A DNA stretch of 64,000 nucleotides from Oleispira antarctica RB-8 (GTDB lineage Bacteria > Pseudomonadota > Gammaproteobacteria > Pseudomonadales > Oceanobacteraceae). Under the pieces are notes generated by a model. That model ran no database searches. It was not told where the DNA came from and saw only the letters and a list, made by a program, of their open reading frames with translations. The position numbers and the translations under genes are program-made. Where the stretch lies: positions 2,937,350 through 3,001,349 of the forward strand of contig FO203512.1 of assembly GCA_000967895.1 (NCBI GenBank). The letters are read 5' to 3'. Positions 28,864 to 37,646 of this stretch are shown here, piece by piece (within the stretch, counting starts at the first letter, position 1; each line of letters opens with the position of its first letter).

Positions 28864-29987
28864 ATAAGCCTAGATAAGGCAGTAGTCACTGCAGACCAAT
28901 TTGGAGTTTCTGTTAAATGGCACCATGAGAAACGCAGTGCGCCCTCAACCTCATCTTCCGTGAGCTTCATGGCTTCTAATACATGGCTAGGAGAGTAACT
29001 GGAAGATGTACAAGCACTTCCATTAGAAACAGCAATAATGCCCTTAAGAGCAACAATCGCGGCTTCTGAATTCACACCCTCAATAGAAAAATTTAAAGTA
29101 GAAGCAATTGCATATTCCTGGCCGTGATAATTAGGTGACAAAACTTCTAGCGCAGACATCGCATCCTGTTTTATTTGCTCGCACCGTACAGTTCTATTTT
29201 TATAATGCTTAAGGGCAAGCTCAGCAGCAACACCAAAACCAGCAATCTGATGAACAGGTAAAGTACCTGGGCGCAAGCCCCTTTCTTGCCCACCACCAAA
29301 AAGGATCGGTGATAATGGAACACGCTTATATTTACGTCGGCGGTTAATTAATGCGCCAACGCCCTTCGGACCATATACTTTGTGGGCCGAACAACTAATT
29401 AGATCAATACGCGGATTCTTTAAAACATCCACCTCCTTGCCATAACTTTGTGCCGCATCAACATGAAAATACGCATCATGTGCTTTCAGTACATCAACAC
29501 ATTCACTCAGTGGTTGAATCGCACCGGTTTCATTATTCACATGCATTATGCTCACTAAGCACGTATCAGCACGTAAAGCCGCCGCTAAATCCAAGGGACT
29601 AATTCTTCCATCTGGCTCAGGCTCTAAATAGGTAACGTCAAAGCCTTTTTGCTCTAAATGGGCAATAGGCTCAAGAACGGCTTTATGTTCAATTGTCGTA
29701 GTAATAATATGCATTTTTTCAGACGCCACAGCAAAAGCTTCTAAGCCCAGTATCGCAATATTGTTTGCTTCTGTTGCCCCACTAGTAAAGATAACATCAC
29801 TCTTATCCGCACCAACTACCAAACCGACCTTCTCTCGAGCTTGCTCAACCGCAGCTTTCGCTATATTGCCGAATTCATGGGTTCTAGAGCCTGCATTAGC
29901 GAACTCATCACAAAGATATTTCTTCATAATATCAATGACTTCAGGCTCTAAAGGCGTTGTGGCATTGCAATCAAGATAAACAGTCAT
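28860..29987 (-). CDS. dndA: Cysteine desulfurase DndA
   Basis: A 375-residue class V aminotransferase-fold enzyme; ATG 29987 (MTVYLDCNATTPLEPEVID) is chosen over the TTG two codons upstream. The PLP lysine is Lys203 (SAHKVYGPKG), and the persulfide-forming Cys326 sits in SNGSACTSSSYSPSHVL. It removes sulfur from cysteine and passes it to DndC for DNA backbone sulfuration. It is divergent from dndBCDE and shares a short promoter region with them. An IscS-type housekeeping role is less likely given the neighbours. Confidence 0.93.
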   Translation of the reverse strand: MTVYLDCNATTPLEPEVIDIMKKYLCDEFANAGSRTHEFGNIAKAAVEQAREKVGLVVGADKSDVIFTSGATEANNIAILGLEAFAVASEKMHIITTTIEHKAVLEPIAHLEQKGFDVTYLEPEPDGRISPLDLAAALRADTCLVSIMHVNNETGAIQPLSECVDVLKAHDAYFHVDAAQSYGKEVDVLKNPRIDLISCSAHKVYGPKGVGALINRRRKYKRVPLSPILFGGGQERGLRPGTLPVHQIAGFGVAAELALKHYKNRTVRCEQIKQDAMSALEVLSPNYHGQEYAIASTLNFSIEGVNSEAAIVALKGIIAVSNGSACTSSSYSPSHVLEAMKLTEDEVEGALRFSWCHLTETPNWSAVTTALSRLI

Positions 29988-30008
29988 ATACAAACTACAT
30001 CGCTACTA

Positions 30009-30063
30009 TTGTTAGTTAAACAGCAAAAGTTTATTATAGATGTTTGTAAGTAGACATACAAAC
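30009..30063. promoter_or_regulatory. Overlapping divergent dndA and dndB promoters with an operator
   Basis: On the plus strand, TTGTTA (30009-30014), 17 bases, TATTAT (30032-30037) fits a sigma-70 promoter for dndBCDE. On the minus strand, TTGTAT (30061-30056), 17 bases, TATAAT (30038-30033) fits one for dndA. A perfect inverted repeat, GTTTGTA (30042-30048) with TACAAAC (30057-30063), covers the dndB start point and the dndA -35. One more TACAAAC lies at 29989-29995. A single repressor could switch both units. Confidence 0.65.
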
Positions 30064-30087
30064 TTATCAACCACAGAGCCAAACATC

Positions 30088-31188
30088 ATGGATACATCAT
30101 TTGAATATATATTCCCCGCAATTAGAGGCATCCAAGCCGGGCGTGAATACTATGTATCCATGTGCCCGCTTCGCCTAATACCAAAAATCTTTATATTTGA
30201 TGAAGAAGAGCTCGTACCCGAATTACGCGCTCAACGTATCCTGAATCGATCGAGGGTGCCTGAAATGGCATCCTATTTAACAAACAATACTAAAGACTAT
30301 GTATTCAGCTCAATCACGGCTTCCATCGATGGCAAAGTGAAATTTGAGCCCATGGGTGATCAAGGCGATTCAAGCCGAGTTGGCCGCTTAAAAATTGATA
30401 TGAACTCACAGTTCATTATCAATGACGGACAGCACAGACGAGCAGCCATTGATGAAGCGCTTAAAACGAAACCAGAATTAGGTGACGAAACCATCTCGGT
30501 CGTATTTTTTGTTGATAGAGGCTTAGAGCGGTGCCAGCAAATGTTTGCCGACCTCAATCGCTATGCAACACGAACAAGCCCCTCATTAGGCATATTGTAT
30601 GACCACAGGGATGAAGGCGCATTACTCTCTAAAAAAGTAATCGCCAACTCTACCGCTTTCCAAGACATCGTCGAAATGGAGAAGAGTTCCTTATCGCCAA
30701 GGTCACGAAAGCTGTTCACTCTCAGCGCGATTCATATGGCCAATGCAGCCATATTATCGGGTCATGCCTACGACAGCTTCGACGAAGCCGTCGAAGCATG
30801 CTGTAGCTTTTGGGACGAGGTATACAACTACATCCCCGAGTGGCAACAAGTGCAAGAAGGCAAGTTAACTTCCGGTGAAGTCCGCCAAAGCTACGTTCAT
30901 AGCCATGCCGTTGTATTGCAGGCTTTTGGACACCTAGGTAATGAAATCATTGAGAAAAGCAAAACAGAACAAAAGAAGCATCTTAAAAAGTTGAAAACAA
31001 TCAACTGGAAGCGCTCTAACAGTAAAACATGGGAAGGGCGCTGTATGTTGGGTGGGCGAATCCAAAAGTCCTCATCTAATGTATCGCTTACTACTAACTT
31101 ATTTAAAAATCATATTGGTCTGCCATTAACACCGGAAGAACAACGCACTGAAGACGCATTTAATCGAGGCGAAAATGGCCAAAAATAA
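30088..31188 (+). CDS. dndB: DndB, regulator of DNA phosphorothioation
   Basis: A 366-residue protein with the DndB opening (FEYIFPAIRGIQAGREYYVS) and the DGQHR motif at 113-117 (IINDGQHRRAAI). ATG 30088 is chosen because the predicted transcription start (near 30044) lies after the upstream ATG at 30040. DndB is dispensable for sulfuration. In other bacteria it controls dnd transcription and modification density. It overlaps dndC by 14 bases. Confidence 0.94.
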   Translation: MDTSFEYIFPAIRGIQAGREYYVSMCPLRLIPKIFIFDEEELVPELRAQRILNRSRVPEMASYLTNNTKDYVFSSITASIDGKVKFEPMGDQGDSSRVGRLKIDMNSQFIINDGQHRRAAIDEALKTKPELGDETISVVFFVDRGLERCQQMFADLNRYATRTSPSLGILYDHRDEGALLSKKVIANSTAFQDIVEMEKSSLSPRSRKLFTLSAIHMANAAILSGHAYDSFDEAVEACCSFWDEVYNYIPEWQQVQEGKLTSGEVRQSYVHSHAVVLQAFGHLGNEIIEKSKTEQKKHLKKLKTINWKRSNSKTWEGRCMLGGRIQKSSSNVSLTTNLFKNHIGLPLTPEEQRTEDAFNRGENGQK

Positions 31189-32743
31189 CGCCAAAGAGCG
31201 CAAAACAGTCTTTAAAGAAAAAGGATTTAAAGAGACTATTTCCGCACTTATAAAACAGACCCAAGACCTTTACCTAAGTGATGAAATTCCTTGGGTACTC
31301 GGTTACTCAGGTGGCAAAGACTCAACGGCAACCCTGCAACTTGTTTGGTACGCACTGAAAGAGCTTAATCCAGACCAGTGGCACAAACCTGTACACGTAA
31401 TAAGTACCGATACGTTAGTAGAAAACCCAATTGTGGCGCTATGGGTAGAGAACTCGCTGACTAAAATGAAACAGGTCGTCGAAAGTGAAGTGGAAGGTTT
31501 TCCTATTCAACCTCATCGACTAACCCCTGCACTACAAGATCGTTTCTGGGTGAATTTATTAGGCAAAGGCTATCCAGCTCCAAGACCTAAATTTCGTTGG
31601 TGCACAAGCCGCCTAAAAATAAACCCCTCTAATAACTTCATCAACAATGTCGTTAAACAAAATGGCGAAGCCATATTAGTGTTAGGTACACGAAAAGCAG
31701 AAAGCGCCTCTCGTTCATCTAACATGGACCACTATGAATCCAAAAGCACAAGAGAACTGCTCAGCGCAAATGGCAGCCTAGATAGAACCTGGGTATATAC
31801 CCCCGTATCAGACTGGCAGAACGACGATGTATGGCAATACCTTACTCAGGTTAAAAACCCATGGGGTTATCGCAATGCAGACCTGCTTGGAATGTACAGC
31901 GGTGCCACAGAAGATGGAGAATGCCCTCTCGTTGTAGACACATCTACTCCAAGCTGCGGCGACAGTCGTTTTGGCTGTTATGTATGCACACTCGTCGATG
32001 AAGACAAATCGATGAAAGCCATGATTCAGAACGATGGCGAAAAAGAGTGGATGCTACCCATCCTCGATTTTCGTAATCAATGGCTAAGTGTTAAAAATGA
32101 AAAACGAGAAAATCGTGATTTCCGCAGAATGAACGGAACCCTCACCTTTTATAGAGACCAACTAGTACACGGACCTTACCGCCAGCATCATCGTGAAAAC
32201 ATGCTAGCAGCACTTCTTGAAGCGCAAGAAGCCGTTACCGAATTAGCACCAGAAGAAGCCAAGAGCTTCAAACTAATCGATCTTGAGGACTTAGAAGAGA
32301 TTCGCCGAATCTGGGTAGCAGAAAAGCACGAAATAGAAGATAGCCTACCGGGCATCTACGAAAAAGTAATTGGTGAAAGTTACCCAGGAAAAGCGATCGA
32401 CGAACGACAGAACTTAAAGGTTGATGATTTAGAACTCTTAAAATCACTGTGTAAAGAGGAAGGTGATGATGAAGGAGTCCTCTACCAACTGTCCCGTGAG
32501 CTGCTTCATATAGAACATCAAAATCGCACAATGGTTAGACGTTCAAAATTATTCGATGAAATGCGTGGTGCATTATACAAAGCCGCCTTCACGTCTGAAG
32601 AAGAAGCAGAAGATTACGCACGCCGCCGTAAAGAAGCCATCGACGATATTGAAAAAGATGACGATACGCTTGATAGTCGTATATTTGCGACCGATAGAGA
32701 TAGCGACAACCAAAACGAACTCTTTCAAGAAGTAGAAAAATGA
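31175..32743 (+). CDS. dndC: DndC, PAPS-reductase-like sulfur transferase
   Basis: A 522-residue protein. The pyrophosphatase-type P-loop SGGKDS is at 45-50. Cysteines for a 4Fe-4S cluster are visible at Cys143 (RWCTSRLKI), Cys261, Cys268 and Cys271 (CGDSRFGCYVC). The C-terminal third (350-522) is helical and acidic. DndC uses ATP to activate the DNA backbone and takes sulfur from DndA. Its stop overlaps the dndD ATG by 4 bases. Confidence 0.95.
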   Translation: MAKNNAKERKTVFKEKGFKETISALIKQTQDLYLSDEIPWVLGYSGGKDSTATLQLVWYALKELNPDQWHKPVHVISTDTLVENPIVALWVENSLTKMKQVVESEVEGFPIQPHRLTPALQDRFWVNLLGKGYPAPRPKFRWCTSRLKINPSNNFINNVVKQNGEAILVLGTRKAESASRSSNMDHYESKSTRELLSANGSLDRTWVYTPVSDWQNDDVWQYLTQVKNPWGYRNADLLGMYSGATEDGECPLVVDTSTPSCGDSRFGCYVCTLVDEDKSMKAMIQNDGEKEWMLPILDFRNQWLSVKNEKRENRDFRRMNGTLTFYRDQLVHGPYRQHHRENMLAALLEAQEAVTELAPEEAKSFKLIDLEDLEEIRRIWVAEKHEIEDSLPGIYEKVIGESYPGKAIDERQNLKVDDLELLKSLCKEEGDDEGVLYQLSRELLHIEHQNRTMVRRSKLFDEMRGALYKAAFTSEEEAEDYARRRKEAIDDIEKDDDTLDSRIFATDRDSDNQNELFQEVEK

Positions 32744-34734
32744 TTTTTGAAGAACTGATTATTCATAACTTTGGCATCTATAAAGGTCGTCATCAGATAG
32801 ACCTTAGCCCAAAGTCCGAGAAAAAACCGATCATTCTATTTGGCGGTTTAAATGGTGGCGGCAAAACGACTTTCCTAGATGCGCTTCAGCTGACATTGTA
32901 TGGAAAGTTTGCACAATGCTCTAACAGAGGCACATTGAGCTATCACGACTACCTGCGTGAAACGATTAATCGCCATATAAAAGAAACAGAAGGCACCTCA
33001 CTAGAGCTAAAATTTTCAACCTACATCGATGGCGAGAAAAACACCTACCAGGTCAAACGATTCTGGCGCTCTGCAGGGAAAACCATCAAAGAACAGATGG
33101 AAGTCATTCACAATGACGTTCTCGACACAGTAATGACAGAGCAATGGTACGAGTACGTTAACGAATTTATACCTTTAAGTATCTCAGGGCTATTTTTCTT
33201 TGATGGTGAAAAAATCGAAGCGCTGGCCGACCCAGAAGGATCTGCCAACTTAATTAAAACAGGCATTACATCACTATTAGGTTTGGATATTGTTGATAAA
33301 TTAGGCACTGATTTATCAGCTCTATCGCGAGTAGGCTTGAGCAAAGACAAGAAAAAAGGCATCAACTCAAAGGATGCAAAGACAAAAGATACGGCTGCCG
33401 ACATAGAGGCTCAAGAAGAACTGTTTTCAAAACTCATAGAAGATAGAGAAAATCTATTACAAAAAATCGGCAATACAGCCACACAGATTGATAGCCTATC
33501 CAGCACAATCAAACAAATTAAAAGCCAATATAGACAAGCTGGTGGAGATCTATTTGATCAACGTGAAAGCTTGGACGCTAATCTAGAAAAAAATCAGTCA
33601 GCTTTAACACTTAAAGAAAACGAACTGCGCAACTTAGCAGAAGGTATTGCACCACTAAGTTTAGTAGAAGACCTACTAGGTCAAACACGATTACAGGCTG
33701 AAAATGAAGTAGAAGGTCAAGAAACAAAACTACTGCTAGATAAACTCAAACAACGTGATGACGCCCTTCTGGCACAACTAAAATCATCAAAACTAGACGC
33801 TTCTGCATTCAAACTTGTTAAGAGTCAACTTGAAAAAGATATCAATGCACGAGAAGCACAGATACCCGAAGATTTTTATTTAGGAATTTCTCCCGATAAA
33901 TTTTATGACCTTAATGAAGCAGCTTTTAATAAAGTACGAAAAAGCAGCAAGAAACTCTGTAAAGATGCAAGTGAAATTCAAGAAAAACACCTTAACATAG
34001 AGCGTCAAATAGCCTCTATACCTGAAGGAGAAATTCTAAAGTCATTACAAAACCAGCTAGCAGAGCATGAACAAGAGATCGTTCAAGAGAAGGCTAAAAA
34101 TAGCATTTTTACCGATCAACTCAAGCAAACAAGTTCTCAAGTAGAGAGATCAGAACTTCGCTTAACAAACTTGAGATTGAGCAATAACCAAAATAAATTC
34201 GATGAAGAATTTTTTAATCGAATTAACAGCAACATTGGTAGCGTGCAAAGCATTTTAACTAAGTTCCATCACGCCATGGTTAACAAACACATTAAACACT
34301 TAGAATCGTTGATTTTTGAGAGCTTCATTAGTTTAGTGCGTAAAACAGATCTTATTAAAGAAATTACGATCGAACCAGAAACTTACAAGTTAACATTGCT
34401 AGACCAACAATATAAAGCGATTCAACCGAATCGACTCAGCGCTGGCGAACGTCAAATATTAGCAATTTCCATTCTTTGGGGGCTTGCGAAAGCATCAGGT
34501 CGACCACTACCTGCAATTATCGACACACCACTGGGTCGATTGGATTCTAAGCACCGCCAACAGCTAGTAGACAACTACTTTCCCAATGCGAGCCATCAGG
34601 TGATTTTACTGTCAACTGACCAAGAAATTGATAAAACTTATCGTGACAACTTAAAGAAATACATAGGTCGCGAATATCACATCCAATACAACGAAGACTT
34701 ACAGACGTCTACTATCACAGAAGGTTACTTTTAA
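32740..34734 (+). CDS. dndD: DndD, SMC/Rad50-like ATPase of the phosphorothioation complex
   Basis: A 664-residue ABC ATPase. Walker A is GGLNGGGKTT (35-44) and the DndD-typical FFFDGEKIEAL follows near 150. A long coiled coil spans about 210-540. The C-terminal lobe has the signature LSAGERQILAISIL and Walker B PAIIDTPLGRLDSKHR. It probably provides nicking or conformational energy for sulfur insertion together with DndC and DndE. It overlaps dndE by one base. Confidence 0.95.
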   Translation: MIFEELIIHNFGIYKGRHQIDLSPKSEKKPIILFGGLNGGGKTTFLDALQLTLYGKFAQCSNRGTLSYHDYLRETINRHIKETEGTSLELKFSTYIDGEKNTYQVKRFWRSAGKTIKEQMEVIHNDVLDTVMTEQWYEYVNEFIPLSISGLFFFDGEKIEALADPEGSANLIKTGITSLLGLDIVDKLGTDLSALSRVGLSKDKKKGINSKDAKTKDTAADIEAQEELFSKLIEDRENLLQKIGNTATQIDSLSSTIKQIKSQYRQAGGDLFDQRESLDANLEKNQSALTLKENELRNLAEGIAPLSLVEDLLGQTRLQAENEVEGQETKLLLDKLKQRDDALLAQLKSSKLDASAFKLVKSQLEKDINAREAQIPEDFYLGISPDKFYDLNEAAFNKVRKSSKKLCKDASEIQEKHLNIERQIASIPEGEILKSLQNQLAEHEQEIVQEKAKNSIFTDQLKQTSSQVERSELRLTNLRLSNNQNKFDEEFFNRINSNIGSVQSILTKFHHAMVNKHIKHLESLIFESFISLVRKTDLIKEITIEPETYKLTLLDQQYKAIQPNRLSAGERQILAISILWGLAKASGRPLPAIIDTPLGRLDSKHRQQLVDNYFPNASHQVILLSTDQEIDKTYRDNLKKYIGREYHIQYNEDLQTSTITEGYF

Positions 34735-35099
34735 TGGTTATTGATAAAGTATACGTCTCAGAAAAAGGCAAAAAACAACTTTCGCGCCTTAAGGCAAAAA
34801 CGGGCATTAGCCAGTGGAACCACCTATGTCGCTGGGCTTATTGTTTATCATTAAAAGAGCTTTCTATACCACCGTTTGAAGATATTGTGACCGATAGCAG
34901 CATTGAAATGACCTGGCAAACCTTTGCAGGGCAGCATCATGAGGTTTATTTTTCACTACTGAAAACCCGTCTGAAGAACGACGGGATTGAAGTGAATGAT
35001 GAAAACCTGAAGCTGTATTTCAAGCTTCACCTACATCGTGGAATTTCATATTTAGTTAAAAAAGTAACGTCTATCGATTCCTTAATGACACTTAATTAG
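34734..35099 (+). CDS. dndE: DndE
   Basis: A 121-residue protein with the DndE pattern: VYVSEKGKKQLSRLKAKTGI, then CRWAYCLSLKE, and the HLHRGISYLV end. DndE binds nicked DNA in characterised systems and completes the sulfuration complex. It is the last gene of the plus-strand operon, which ends at a hairpin (35191-35226) facing the opposing cassette. Confidence 0.92.
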   Translation: MVIDKVYVSEKGKKQLSRLKAKTGISQWNHLCRWAYCLSLKELSIPPFEDIVTDSSIEMTWQTFAGQHHEVYFSLLKTRLKNDGIEVNDENLKLYFKLHLHRGISYLVKKVTSIDSLMTLN

Positions 35100-35190
35100 T
35101 AAAAACCATATCATAATTAGAACTGATACTAGCGCCTTTAGAACAGAAATTATATTCTCATATCCTGATCACAAATAGAGAAAGGTACTT

Positions 35191-35226
35191 AGCTTGAGCA
35201 AGATGCTAAATCAACTTGCCCAAGCT
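35191..35226. terminator. Bidirectional hairpin between dndE and the channel gene
   Basis: AGCTTGAGCAAG pairs with CTTGCCCAAGCT with a single mismatch around 12 bases. It lies midway between the convergent 3' ends of two operons, without a long T run on either side. Confidence 0.6.
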
Positions 35227-35242
35227 ACTCTACACTTTTAAG

Positions 35243-36394
35243 TTACCTGCCATATTTTCGAACAATACTAACTAAAAAAAGACTTGTGAAAAACAATCCA
35301 CCGAGGGCTTCAATGTTTGCTACAAATCTGCTGAAGTCATTACTAGGTGAAAAATCTCCATAACCAAGAGTGGTAAAAGTTACTATACTAAAATATATTG
35401 AATCAAAGAAAACTCTAAAAAGGTTTTTCCCTGAAGTAAAAAATGTCTGTGCACAGCTACCCGATGGCGTAATTCCGGAAAAGCCATATAATAATGCAGA
35501 CAACAATATCAAAATAAAAGCCCAGAATGCTACTTTCTTAGGATTTTGGCAATAATCAGATAATACTCTCAAAATAGATAATACTATTTTTATTCTTATT
35601 CTTCCATCAACCAGAGCCTTCAAATCATTTTCATGAACAAATGCTGTCGCCGCACCATCTTCATCACCGCACAGTTCGTACTGAATGCGCATATTTTTAG
35701 TTAAACACAATATAACATCATTATCTTCTTTGCATGTTTTAGCTGCATCTATGGCTAAACCAAACTGTTTAGCAGATTCTTCATGCTCATATTTATTTCT
35801 ATAATACTTCCCTGCTTGTTCATAATATTTATAACAACCTTTTTCTTCTAACTGACCACCAATTTCACCTGCAGCAGACATGTAATCTACATAATTACAA
35901 TTATCACTAACAGCGTACTGATAAGAATCAACTATTAATTTAATAATTAATAATTTTTCTTTATCACCTCCATACTTCTTAACTTTTTGATTATAAAAGC
36001 CTACTAACTTTTTTCTTAATGATTCGTCAACTTCTAGCATAGAAAGTTCGAATAAAGCTTTTTCTTCAACAGCCAGCCTCTTAAAGAGCTCACTTTGATC
36101 ATCAGATTTTTTTTCAACGGCTGAGGGATTCAGCTTCCACTTATCATCATCTATCGTTAGCCAAGTAGATTCATTCTCAGAAAGCATGTTATTTAGATAA
36201 AATATTTGTGCTTGAACAAGCCTATCAATTTCTTCTCTAAAAAAATCAGAATCTCCCTCATCTAGACCGTCGGGGGGGTAGTCTAAATAATAGTCAAAAA
36301 ATACCTCAACACCATTAACCTCTTCACGTGAAGATTCCTCAAGTTGAGTTTTTAAATATTGAATAAAATTACTGTAATCTAGTCCTCTAATCAT
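35243..36394 (-). CDS. Protein with TPR-like N-terminus and C-terminal K+ channel pore
   Basis: A 383-residue protein. The first 270 residues are charged and helical with a TPR-like stretch (YYEQAGKYYRNKYEHEESAK near 185-205). A transmembrane helix lies at about 288-308 (AFWAFILILLSALLYGFSGI). The pore loop has the K+-selectivity filter TTLGYGD (341-347), and a second membrane helix at about 362-378 runs to the C-terminus. This is a two-TM ion channel with a large cytoplasmic domain. It starts 2 bases after the ParB-like gene, so the two form a unit. In a defence island, a gated channel suggests a membrane-depolarising effector; that role is inference. Confidence 0.82.
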   Translation of the reverse strand: MIRGLDYSNFIQYLKTQLEESSREEVNGVEVFFDYYLDYPPDGLDEGDSDFFREEIDRLVQAQIFYLNNMLSENESTWLTIDDDKWKLNPSAVEKKSDDQSELFKRLAVEEKALFELSMLEVDESLRKKLVGFYNQKVKKYGGDKEKLLIIKLIVDSYQYAVSDNCNYVDYMSAAGEIGGQLEEKGCYKYYEQAGKYYRNKYEHEESAKQFGLAIDAAKTCKEDNDVILCLTKNMRIQYELCGDEDGAATAFVHENDLKALVDGRIRIKIVLSILRVLSDYCQNPKKVAFWAFILILLSALLYGFSGITPSGSCAQTFFTSGKNLFRVFFDSIYFSIVTFTTLGYGDFSPSNDFSRFVANIEALGGLFFTSLFLVSIVRKYGR

Positions 36395-36396
36395 TA

Positions 36397-37437
36397 CTAT
36401 TCACCCAACTTCTTTTGAAGATTTGCATGCAACTCACTTAATTTGTCATTCTCTTCTTCATTAAATGAGTTTTTTTCTACAAAGGCGATAAAGCTATTAA
36501 TTCTTTTTAATCTGCCACTTTCCTTAAGATCATCTGGGTCAGGCATGTCATGTATACTACAACCATTTTCAATATCGTTTTTATAATGCGTTCCTAATAA
36601 TGATACAAACTTGCGAGCATCAGCAGGATTTCTTACCTCAAGATCTCCAACAGAATTTGAGGTGATTGCATTATAAACAACTTCAAGGTTTTCATGATTT
36701 TCGAATTCAAAAGTAGTATCATTCCATTCCAGCCAATTTTTCCCATCTTTTGATGATGCTAAAAACTCTAGAAGTAAGCCATAGTGTCTAGGTTCAACTT
36801 TATCTTTATAAGTAGTATCAGACTTCATCTGCTTAAATGCCTGATAGCCTCTAAAGCGCCTCCCAACCTCGCGATTAGTAATACCTAAGATTTCACCGAT
36901 GTCCGTAAATGTGTTTCCTTTCTCATACAAATCATTGATAAGTTTTGCACTTTGAAAACCATCCCACTTCTTAGGACCAGATACATGCCTAATCCCCATC
37001 AATGTAGCTGAGTACGTAAATATTTGTTCAGGAGTACCATCAATAAAAACGACATTCATCGACTTAACTTTACTCAACAACCTCTCATACGACAGCTCTT
37101 TTTTAGGCTTTCCTATTAAGCTTTTCAAGGCAGCAGTTCTTCGATTACCCTCAACCACTATATACTTCTTTTTTCTCTCATTCGTTTCAGCTAAATTCTT
37201 TTTGGTCTGAAGCAATCGAATTACAACTCTCTCCATCTCAAGAAAACCATTATTAAGAATAGAATCTTTAAGTTCACCCAACCTCTGATTTTCAAGCCTC
37301 TTAAGAGTTTCACCCTCTAATTCTTCAGCTTTAATATCAGGTATAAATTTATCTTCTTTTTCATCAATCAGACGATAATTATTCGGATCTAATATAAGCT
37401 GATCCAACGATACTTTTTTATCTTGTTCTTCTATCAT
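36397..37437 (-). CDS. ParB N-terminal-like DNA-binding/nuclease-fold protein
   Basis: A 346-residue protein. The ParB/Srx-like domain covers about 8-130, with a LDQLILDPNNYR start and the motif YIVVEGNRRTAALKSL near 92-107. A KorB/ParB-style helix-turn-helix follows near 180-200 (TFTDIGEILGITNREVGRRF). It is not next to parA, so partitioning is unlikely. ParB-fold proteins in defence loci can be nucleases or CTP/ATP-binding switches; which applies here cannot be told. It is co-transcribed with the channel gene. Confidence 0.75.
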   Translation of the reverse strand: MIEEQDKKVSLDQLILDPNNYRLIDEKEDKFIPDIKAEELEGETLKRLENQRLGELKDSILNNGFLEMERVVIRLLQTKKNLAETNERKKKYIVVEGNRRTAALKSLIGKPKKELSYERLLSKVKSMNVVFIDGTPEQIFTYSATLMGIRHVSGPKKWDGFQSAKLINDLYEKGNTFTDIGEILGITNREVGRRFRGYQAFKQMKSDTTYKDKVEPRHYGLLLEFLASSKDGKNWLEWNDTTFEFENHENLEVVYNAITSNSVGDLEVRNPADARKFVSLLGTHYKNDIENGCSIHDMPDPDDLKESGRLKRINSFIAFVEKNSFNEEENDKLSELHANLQKKLGE

Positions 37438-37610
37438 CCAGACACACCCTATAAAACATTCATCTAAAAAACTTTATAAAAATTAAAGTTAACACCCTAA
37501 TTTCTTCTAATATTTCCAGTAAAAATTATGATCTTTCATCAACATCCATCACTAAAAAAATGATTACTTTATTTCACGATCACACCGTTCTCACATGCAC
37601 CTAGAAAAAT

Positions 37611-37639
37611 ATCATATAAAACAACATATTGGCTTTCAA
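37611..37639 (-). promoter_or_regulatory. Predicted sigma-70 promoter for the ParB-channel pair
   Basis: Reading the minus strand, TTGAAA (37639-37634), 17 bases, TATGAT (37616-37611) is a near-consensus promoter inside the 209-base gap after the sigma-like gene. It would give a leader of about 165 bases before the ParB-like ATG, so the pair can be expressed apart from the upstream genes. Confidence 0.55.
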
Positions 37640-37646
37640 ACTATTA

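Noticed and set aside
28860-29987. Housekeeping IscS/NifS rather than DndA
   Set aside because: No iscU, iscA or suf neighbours are present; it is divergent from dndBCDE across a shared promoter region.
36397-37437. Plasmid or chromosome partition ParB
   Set aside because: No parA or parS-like repeats are nearby, and the gene is tied to a channel gene inside a defence cassette.
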